This document shows, piece after piece, positions 37,801 through 49,659 of a stretch of 64,000 nucleotides of DNA. A program made the position numbers and the translations under genes. The notes below the pieces were generated by a model. That model did not search any database. It was not told the DNA's origin and worked only from the letters and a program-made list of their open reading frames with translations. The DNA is taken from NCBI GenBank assembly GCA_949752735.1, contig OX457038.1:63003752-63067751 (forward strand). The letters run 5' to 3'. The number at the start of each line of letters is the position of its first letter. Within the stretch, counting starts at the first letter, position 1. The stretch comes from Lumbricus terrestris (taxonomy: Eukaryota > Annelida > Clitellata > Crassiclitellata > Lumbricidae).

Positions 37801-40465
37801 AGCTGTGTATTGTATAGAGATGAGTGCATCACACGCTCTATGGACCGAATCTCATCAATGCACAAACACACACACAGCTGAACATAAGAGAAACAGCGGA
37901 ACGGACGACATCGGTAATAAGGTTGACTATCATGCATGAATGGACAGTCCGTCGGTCCGTCCATCCGCCCATGCATGCATGAATGCATGCATCCACACAT
38001 ACATCCATCCATCCATCCATCAATCCCTCCATCCATCCATCCATCTATCCCTCCATCCATCCTCTATCCATCCATCCATCCATCCATCAATCCTCTATCC
38101 ATCCATCCATCCATCCATCAATCCCTCCATCCATCCATCCACCCATCCATCCATCCAACCAACCCTCCATCTATCCATTTCTCCATCCCTCCATCCATCC
38201 ATCCATCCATCCATCCATCCATCCAACCAACCCTCCATCTACCCATCCATCTACCCATCCATCCATCCCTCCATCCATTCATCCATCCATCCATCAATCC
38301 ATCCATCCTCTATCCATCCATCCATCCATCCATCCATCAATCCCTCCATCCATCCATCCATCCATCTATCCCTCCATCCATCCTCTATCCATCCATCCAC
38401 CCATCCATCCATCCATCCATCCAACCAACCCTCCATCTACCCATCCATCCATCTACCCATCCATCCATCCATCCCTCCATCCATTCATCCATCCATCCAT
38501 CAATCCATCCATCCTCGCAATCCCTCCATCCATCCATCCATCCATCCATCCATTTATTCATTGTATGCAGGCTGCATCTTTTAGTATTGGTATAGCGCCT
38601 TTCCATGCCTCACAGTGGTGCTGATGCTCTTAAGACGTACTCAACCATCCATCAAACCATCCGTTCACCCATCGTCTAGAGATATGCAAACAGACCGACA
38701 CACACAGACACACAGACACACGTACAAGGCACACAAACATATAAGCAATGCGATAAACAACCAGCCACACATACAAAGACCACATAAACAACTACAAACG
38801 ACCCACATTAAGGCAGACTTAATCCGTCACGCGATGTCTGACTGTCTGCCTGTCTGTATGTATGTGTGTCTGTCTGTCTGTCCTATTATGGTCTGCTTCG
38901 TTTATGTCTGTTTATGTGGCCGTTGTCTTCGCAACTGGTCGTTCATGTCACGTGACGGTATCTTCTTCCGGTTCTTCTTTTAGATTCCGTTTACCACCTA
39001 TTATCGCCCAGCGAGTCGTGCACAGCGGCCGCTCCACCGAACGAGACCTTATCACTGCTTTGTGTTCATCCGCCCATCCAGACGATGCCAGGAGCGACAT
39101 CTACTTCCGGCTCTGATGTCACGTGTCACTTCCGGTCGGTCGTCTGGCGCCGCCTGGAGGCGAATGGAGAGACGACGAATGTAACGGAAACAAGGCGCTT
39201 CAGTCTTCGCAGAGGAGGAGGTGGAGGATATGGAGGAGGAGGATTAGGAGAGGGAGTGGCAGAGGAAGTACATGGAAGAAGGGTGTCTCTGTTGAGGATC
39301 AGTGGACTACAACCAGAGGATCTTTCCAGGTATGGGTCTGGTTGCATAAGGTGTGGGAACAGGACGAGGAAGAGGAAGACATTAGATTAACTGCCTTAAC
39401 TTATAATAATAAGAATAATAATTTTCGTTTATTTAGCAGTCGGTTGACAGACCGCAGCCGGTTATAGTGTGGATTTATGTAATTGAAACAATTCACATAA
39501 TAATTATTATTGCCTAACGCCTACCAAAACTAATAGACACATCTAGTCCTGTACCTTATCATATTCTTAAACTATGCCCTACTTGCCTTATACTGTCTGC
39601 CTGCCCGACTCTCGGGTTCCTGACTCTTTGCCTATCGATTTTGTGTTTATCAAGCGCCTGCAGATGATCAAGCTGATTCCCAGCGCTTTTTAAAAGAAAG
39701 TTTGAGAACTGGAAAACCGGGACTATTTTGGCGTTTACAATTTTTCCTAAAAAGTTCGCAAGTCGCTGGCGAAAATATCGGATGACCTATTTTTAGTCGT
39801 TTGGCAGAATTTTCCTGCAATGTCCTAGGCCTAAGTCGCAGCGCATAACATCTGACATCTGATGACCTCTTTTTAGTCATCCGCTTTGCGGCGCTTTCCA
39901 TTTCGGATTTTGTCCTTCCTGCAGCATATTTTCCACTGCACACGCCCTTCGTTCCGCCTCTTTCTTCCATGATGAACCGGCTGCAGTTACATTTTTCTAT
40001 AATGGTTATCACGGCACAAGGTGGCTTTTACAACTGCACAAATTCGTTTTCGAAAGCCCTGCTGGTTCCTGCGACTTCGCTTTTTTGGACGCTGCAGAGA
40101 TCTCAAGATAGATTACGATTACGATGGGTGGCGCTATATAAATGTATGATTACAATTACGATTACGATACATCAGTAACATCACCCCATAAATAACCCCC
40201 GCATTCTGCCTTACCATGTTTCACCATAATCCACGACCTTGCACGGTACACCTGATCATCATGCCTGGTGTACTTGGTGCATAATAATTATATAGCAGTG
40301 TATGTATGCTGTAGGTATCGGTGTGACGTCGTGTGTGCAGACGAAGAGGGAAGACATTTCACTCGCCATCACACGGTCTCAGTCTGCATACAACAGTCGC
40401 ACCAACAGTTCGGTGAGAAACAGATATATACACCACATATATATATTAGTTGACTAGTTGATGTG

Positions 40466-40504
<39 letters not shown>

Positions 40505-41086
40505 GATATACAAGCACTATATAAATGCATCTATATAACAACGATTCAACGAAATCTAAATGCAGAGTGGAGAAAGATCATGGGCGGAGACCTAGGGGGG
40601 GGGGGGGGGGGACAGGGGGGACGGTCCCCCCCAATGAAAGTGTTGGGGGGGACGGCCCATGCATTTGTCCCCCCAATGTTTGAGCGTCAAGACTTTTTTG
40701 TGCGGCGAAAATAGACAATTTCGTTGAGATTTTGGCCGGATGACTAAAAAAAAAAAAGGTCATCAACTTTTTTTGGCGGCGAAAATAGAAAAATTTCGGC
40801 GAGATTTTGGCCGGATGACAAAAAAAAAGTCATCAACTTTTTTTGGCGGCGAAAATAGACAAATTTCGGCGAGATTTTGGCCGGATGACTAAAAAAAAAG
40901 GTCATCAACTTTTTGGCGGCGAAAATAACTTTTTCCGAGATTTCGCCGGTCGTCAGAATTTTTTCTGAAAATCTCGCGTCTTTCCGTCCCCCCCCCCAAT
41001 TCTCGGACCAGGTCTCCGCCTATGAGAAAGATAATCGAACGTTCATAGGTCTATATATATATAATATATACATAATTATATATATG

Positions 41087-41117
<31 letters not shown>

Positions 41118-41929
41118 GACCTATGAACGTTCGTTATGTATATTATTTATACATATACATATATTATATATCTATATATATATACGTCGACGATATTTCA
41201 ATATCAATCGATTCGTACATCAATTACAGGAGTGACAGGACCAGTCAACCAACCAGTTAGTCATTCAATGAGTTAGTAAGTAAGTCAGTTAGTCAGTCAG
41301 TCATTCAGTTAGTTAGTCAGTCAACCGGTTAACTAGTCAGTTATAACAGTTATAACAGTAACTTCATAGAAGTTAGTAGTCAGATAGTAAGTCAGTTACT
41401 CGCTAACTTACTAGGTAAGTAAGTACGTTTGTCAATCAGAAAGTCATTTTATCAGTTTACCAATAAATCAAGCAAACAATCAACCAATCAACCAATCAAC
41501 CAAACAATCAACCAATCAACCAATCAACCAAACAATCAACCAATCAACCAATCAACCAAACAATCAACCAATCAACCAATCAACCAAACAATCAACCAAT
41601 CAATCAATCAGTCACTTAACTAATCCAATCGACCAATCAAGCACCCAACCATGCAATGATTTAGAACTACTGTTATCACTTTCGACACGTCTGTATTGTA
41701 ATTAATTTCTCGTGAATCTTGATATTAATTATTAATCTGTAAAAAGTCATACTAATCTTTTCATAACCTCAAAGGACTAATAGGTATTATTATTATTATT
41801 AATATTACAGGTAACCCTGTGATAGATCCATTCATTAATCAAGTTATCAGTCAGTCAGGAAGTCAGTGAGGAACTTTGTGAGGAACTTTCTCTAGTAATA
41901 AATCAGAAAGGCGGCTAATCATTCATTCG

Positions 41930-41974
<45 letters not shown>

Positions 41975-42509
41975 CAAGCCCAGTCAATCAATCGTCTAAT
42001 GATCAATCAATCAATCTTTTTCATGTTTGCCTCCATCAGCCATCTGTGAGGTGACGGGTGGGGCCAGCGGGGGACGCTGTTCCAGATCCTTCTCCGACGG
42101 TGTCTGTGACTCCTACTGCGACCACGAGTCCCATCTCTTCGACGGTTTCGACTGCGTCCGTAGCAGCAGCGGAGGAGGAGGATCTGGACTGGTGGAGCCT
42201 GGAGCAGGTGGAATGGACGCAACCGGAAGTGTCGACTGTCGACCGGAAATCGACCAGAAATGTCGGCCATCTTATGCGGATGGGATCTGCGACCATGAGT
42301 GTGACTCATCGCAGTGCGCGTGGGACGGAGGAGATTGCATCGATCGACCGCTCAGGTCTAATAAGATTATAATTATACTCAATATAAAGAAATTAATCAA
42401 AGGCATTCTAGTTGAAAACATGCAATAATGCAAAAGATAAATAGAGACAATGGCGAATGAAAACTCGGTTGTAATCAGGTCAGTATGTCCAGAAGGACAG
42501 ACCATTATG

Positions 42510-42594
<85 letters not shown>

Positions 42595-45500
42595 AACAGA
42601 GAGAGAGAGAGACAGAGAGAGACAGAGAAAACAGAGAGAGACTTGCAGTCAGAGGGACTGAGGGAGACATACAGATAGACATTCGTTCTCTCAAGGCCGT
42701 AGCTAGGTGGTGTTTTGGGTGTTTGAACACCATCTCCCCAAATGAGATGTGTAAAAATAGCATAATGCATTTACTAGCACACTATTATACAGTGTGCAAT
42801 GTAGGCTATTGGCCTAATTCGCCCAATTCCCAGAACCTGCAAAATATCGCGATTTTAGAAGAAACAAATATTCAAAATAGATCGTTTTACGGTTTTCGGG
42901 GAAAATTCTACGAAAAGTCGGCAGAAAATTTGGTCTAAAAAGTTGGTAAACATCCCCACTCAAATCAAATCCTGGCTACGGGCTTGCGTTCTCTCAATTA
43001 TATATAGCGCAGCATCATTGAAGCAGGTCAGCAAAGAAACGATAAGTTCACTTATAAGACAAATGGACCGACAAGAGGGGAACTTCTATATATACTGGGT
43101 CGACGATGTTTGGGTGATTATAATAGCAAGACATGATAAACATCGAGGTCATTAATAATTGTAGCAGAACAAAAACATCTATAATTAATTTAATTATTAT
43201 TATGCGTATAGCCTATATATGCGACCAGCAGAGATCTGAACCCGAATCAGATTTTTTAAAACGGAATGAAATGGAAAAGAAAATTATTATATCTTTTTTC
43301 AGACTGGTGGACGATGTTTTGGTGTTAACGGTGGCCGAGAACTTTCACCGTGACCCCGGTCACCCTCTGCCGCGACCTCTTGACCCAAGGACCGTCTCGA
43401 GGGCGGTGTCTCGCCTCCTTCGAACCGTCATCCGACATCCCACAGACGACTGGATCGCATCCCACCTCAAGGACGAACACCCCACTCATCAAGGTCAAGG
43501 TCCAAGAGGTGCCAGGGAGAGACGCGGCGGTGGCAGCAGCTGGGAGGCTGGCGGCGTTGCCATGGGAACAGGGACGCGCATCTATCTGAAGATAGACAAC
43601 ACCAACTGCTTCAGTCGCTGTTTCGATTCGGCAGAAACGGCGGGAAAGTTCGTCTCCATGGCGACGCGCAGAGGGTGGGATCCCGGATTCAGGATCACTT
43701 CCGTCGCCGGTATAAATAGATCTATCTAATTATTCACTAATTAATCGATGGATCGACTTAATATGGGTAAGCAATGGCCGACTCACAGCCATGCAGTCTA
43801 AAAGGAAATCGTACAGTGAATTACCGAAAAAGTCTGACTCAGTTGGGTTCGTTGCTCGTTGGCGATACAATTTCGAAGATTTTCATTATCATTATTAAGG
43901 TTACATTACAAACAGTGGCGTAGACAAGGGAGTTTCGGGGCTAACACCCCATTGCCATATATATATTCAATCAACAGCATCAATATATTCAATACATTCA
44001 ATCAACAACAATAATATATTCAATATATTCAATCAACAGCATCAACATATTCAATGCATTCAATCAACAACACCAATATATTCAATATATTCAATCAACA
44101 GCATCAATATATTCAATATATTCAATCAACAGCACCAATATGTTCAAAATATTCAATCAACAACACCAATATATTCAATACATTCAATCAACAACAATAA
44201 TATATTCAATATATTCAACCAACAACACCAACATATTCAACATATTCAATCAACAACATCAATATATTCAATATAATCAATCAACAACACCAATATATTC
44301 AATACATTCAATCAACAACAATAGAATATTCAATATATTCAATCAACAGCATCAATATATTCAATATATTCAATCAACAGCACCAATATGTTCAAAACAT
44401 TCAATCAATAACACCAATATATTCAATATATTCAATCAAAAACATCAATATATTCAATATATTCAATCAACCGCATAAATATATTCAATATGTTCAATCA
44501 ACAGCATCGATTTATTTAGCAAATTCAATCAACACCATCAATATATTCAAAATATTCAATCAAAATCACCAATATATTCGATATATTCAATCAACAGCAT
44601 CAATATATTCAATATATTCAATCAACAACACCAATATATTAAATATATTCAATCAACAGCATCAATATATTCAATATATTTAATCAACAGCATCAATATA
44701 TTCAATATATTCAATCAACAACAACAATATATTCAATATATTCAATCAACAGCATCAATATATATATTCAATATATTTAATCAACAGCATCAATATATTC
44801 AATATATTCAATCAACAACACCAATATATTCAATATAGTCAATCAACAATACCAATATATATATTCAATATAGTCAATCAACAACACCAATATATTCAAT
44901 ATATTCAATCAACAACACCAACATATTCAACATATTCAATCATCAAACCAGCATATTCAACATATTCAATCAACAACACCAATATATTCAATATATTCAA
45001 TCAACAACACCAATATATTCAATATATTCAATCAACAGCATCAAAATACTCAATATGTTCAATCACCAGCATCGATTAATTCAGCAAATTCAATCAACAC
45101 CATCAATATATTCAATATATGCAATCAACAACACCAGTATATTCAACATATTCAATCAACAACACCAATATGCTTATTATATTCAATCAACAGCATCAAT
45201 ATATTCAATATATTCAACAACAACACCAGCAAATTCAACATATTCCATCAACAACACCAATATATTCAATTTATTCAATCAACAACACCAATATATTCAA
45301 TATATTAAATCAACAGCATCAATATATTCAATATGTTCAATCAACAGCATCGATTTATTCAACAAATTCATTCAACACCATCAATATATTCAATATAGTC
45401 AATCAACAATGCCAGCATATTCAACATATTCAACCAACAACACCAATATGTTTAATATATTCAATCAACAGCATCAATATATTCAATATATTCAACCAAC

Positions 45501-48500
45501 AACACCAATTTATTCCATATATTCAATCAACAGCATCAATATATTCAATATATTCAATCAACAACACCAATATATTCAATATATTCAATCAACAACACCA
45601 ATATATTAAATATATTCAATCAACAACACCAATATATTCAATATATTCAATCAACACCACCAATATATTCAATATAGTCAATCCGCAACACCAATATATT
45701 CAATATATTCAATCAAAAGCATCAATATATTCAATATATTCAATCAACAGCATCGATATATTCAACATTTTTAATCAACAGCATCAATATATTCAATATA
45801 TTCAATCAACAGCATCAATATATTCATTATATTCAGACAACAACACCAATATTTTCACTATATTCAATCAACAGCCTATATTCAATATATTCAATCAACG
45901 ACAGCAATATATTCAATATATTCAATCAACAAAATCAATATATTCAATATTTTCAATCAGCAACACCAATATATTTAATATATTCAATCAACAGCATCAA
46001 TATATTCAATATATTCAATCAACACCATCAATTTGTTCAATATTTTCAATCAACAACACCAATATATTCAATATATTAAATCAACAGCATCAATATATTC
46101 AACAGGTTCAATCAACAGCATCAATATATTCAATATATTCAATCAACAACACCAATGTATTAAATATATTCAATCAACAACACCAATATGTTTAATATAT
46201 TCATTCAGCAACACCAATATATTCAATATATTCAATCAACAACACCAATATATTCAATATATTCAATCAACAACACCAATATATTCAATATATTCAATCA
46301 ACAACACCAATATATTCAATATATTCAATCAACAGCATCAATATATTCAATATATTCAATCAACAGCACCAATATGTTCAAAATATTCAATCAACAACAC
46401 CAATATATTCAATATATTCAATCAACCGCATAAATATATTCAATATATTCAATCAACCGCATAAATATATTCAATATGTTCAATCAACAGCATCGATTTA
46501 TTTAGCAAATTCAATCAACGCCATCAATATATTCAAAAAAAATCAATCAAAATCACCAATATATTCGATATATTCAATCAACAGCATCAATATATTCAAT
46601 ATATTCAATCAACAACATCAATACATTCAATATATTCAAGCAAGAACACCAATATATTCAATGTATTCAATCAACAGCATCAATAAATTCAATATATTCA
46701 ACCAACAAAACCAACCTATTCAACATATTCAATCATCAACATCAATATAATCAACATATTCAATCAAAAGAATCAATATATTCAATTTATTCAATCAACA
46801 ACACCAATATGTTTAATATATTCAATCAACAACACCAATATATTCAATATATTCAATCAACAACACCAATATATTCCATATTCTTAATCAACAGCATCAA
46901 TATATTCAATATATTCAATCAACAACACCAATATATTCAATATATTCAATCAAAAGCATCAATTCATTCAATATATTCAAACAAAACCATATTATTCAAT
47001 ATGTTCAATCAACAGCATCGATTTATTCAGCAAATTCAATCAACACCATCAATATTTTCAATATATTCAATCAGCAACACCAGCGTATTCAACATATTCA
47101 ATCAACAACATCAATATGTTTAATATATTCAATCAACAGCATCAATATATTCAATATAATCAATCAACAGCATCAATATATTCAATATATTCAATCAACA
47201 ACACCAATATATTCAATATATTCAATGAAAAACATCAATATATTCAATATATTCAATCAACAACACCAATATATTCAATATATTCAATCAAAGACACCAA
47301 TTTATTCAATATATTCAATCAACCACACCAATATATTCAATATAGTCAATCAACAACACCAATATATTCAATATATTCAATCAAAAGCATCAATATATTC
47401 AATATATTCAATCAACACCATCAATATATTCAATATATTCAATCAGCAACGTCAATATATTCAAAATATTCAATCAACAGCATCAATATATTCAATATAT
47501 TCAATCAACAACACCAATATATTCAATATATTCAATCAACAGCATCAATATATTCAATATATTCAATCAACAGCATCAATATATTCAATATATTCAGTCA
47601 ACAACACCAATATTTTCAATATATTCAATCAACAGCATATATTCAATATATTCAATCAACGACACCAATATATTCAATATATTCAATCAACAAAATCAAT
47701 ATATTCAATATTTTCAATCAGCAACACCAATATATTTAAGATATTCAATCAACAGCATCAACATATTCAATATATTCAATCAACACCATCAATATGTTCA
47801 ATATTTTCAATCAACAACACCAATATATTCAATATATTCAATCAACAGCATCAATATATTCAAAATATTCAATCAACAGCATCAATATATTCAATATATT
47901 CAATCAACAACACCAATATATTCAATATGTTCAATCAACAGCATCAATTTATTTAGCAAATTCAATCAACGCCATCAATATATTCAATATATTCAATCAA
48001 CAACACCAATATATTCCATATATTCAATCAACAGCATCAATATATTCAATATGTTCAAACAACAGCATCGATTTAATCAGGATATTCAATCAACACCATC
48101 AATAACTTCAATATATTCAATATTTTCAATCAGCAACACCAATATATTCGATATATTCAATCAACAACTCCAATATCTTCAATATATTCAATCAACAGTA
48201 TCAATATTTTCAAAATGTTCAATCAACAGCATCGATACATTCAGCAAATTCAATCAACACCATCAATATATTCAATATATTCAATCGACAACACCAACCC
48301 ATTCAACACATTCAATCAACAACATCAGTATAATCAACATATTCAATCAAAAGCATCAATATATTTAATATATTCAATCAACAGCATCGATATATTCATT
48401 ATATTCAATCAACAACACCAATATATTCAATATATTCAATCAACAACACCAATATATTCAATATATTCAATCAACAACACCAATATATTCAATATATTCA

Positions 48501-49590
48501 ATCAAAAACATCAACATATTCAATATATTCAATCAACAACACCAATATATTCAATATATTCAATCAACAACACCAATATATTCAATATATTCAATCAACA
48601 ACACCAATATATTCAATATAGGCCTATTCAATCAACAGCATCAATATATTCAATATGTTCAATCAACAGCATCGATTTATTCAACAAATTCAATCAACAC
48701 CATCTATATATTCAATATATTCAATCAACAACACCAGCATATTCAACATATTCAATCAACAACACCAATATGTTTAATATTTTCATTCAACAGCATCAAT
48801 ATATTCAATATATTCAATCAACAACACCAATATATTCAATATATTCAATCAACAGCATCAATAAATTCAATATATTCAATCAAAACCATCAATATATTCA
48901 ATATATTCAATCAACAACACCAATATATTCAATATATTTAGGGTTTCCAGGCGTCCGGTAATGAACCGGACAGACCGGTATTTACACAGGCCTATACTCA
49001 GTATGAATCATAATATGTCTTAGTACAGAGATTCGCGTTCTAATGATCTCATTTTGCCATGCATGTCTATAGGTCAACTGGGGTTATCTACTGAATGGAA
49101 CTGAGTGATGATATCGTTAAATGTGTTTTTAATATTGTTTAATATCCAAATTCAGTCATTCGTCCTGGCACCAAATTTTCAAATAAACCCGTAGATAGAT
49201 TATCCACCCTATAGGCTATAGGTATATATAGACCTACACTTGACTGAGTTTCCAAACAATCTTAAGTCTTTGTCTATGGGTCCGTGATTTGGCTCACACA
49301 TTGCAAGTAATTTTCAAAGAGTCTTCGGCACCTATACTGCCTTATATAATATATAAGGCGTATATGAGTATATAGTATATATAATTTTATATATATATAA
49401 AATATATATATATATATATATAATTTATATATATACCAACTGAAATACCCGACGTTGCCCGAAAAATGTCGGTTTTCGCCGCCCCCGCCTCGTCTCACTC
49501 CACTCCCACTTCGTCCTTTTCATCAGCCCTCTTCCATCGCGCGCACACACACGCGCAAACACACACACGCAGACACACATGCGCACACAC

Positions 49591-49659
<69 letters not shown>

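Noticed and set aside
37936..38624. Three overlapping ~215-aa plus-strand ORFs
   Set aside because: (ATCC)n open in all three frames; low complexity.
39085..39390. Reading exon 2 straight through as a 101-aa ORF
   Set aside because: Read-through loses the Ig Tyr-x-Cys; the CCAG|GTATGG donor and exon 3 restore it.
45119..46195. 358-aa ORF (and several of 100-250 aa) in 43.9-49 kb
   Set aside because: Translation of the 31-bp satellite; exact 31-residue period, no conserved start, no splice context.
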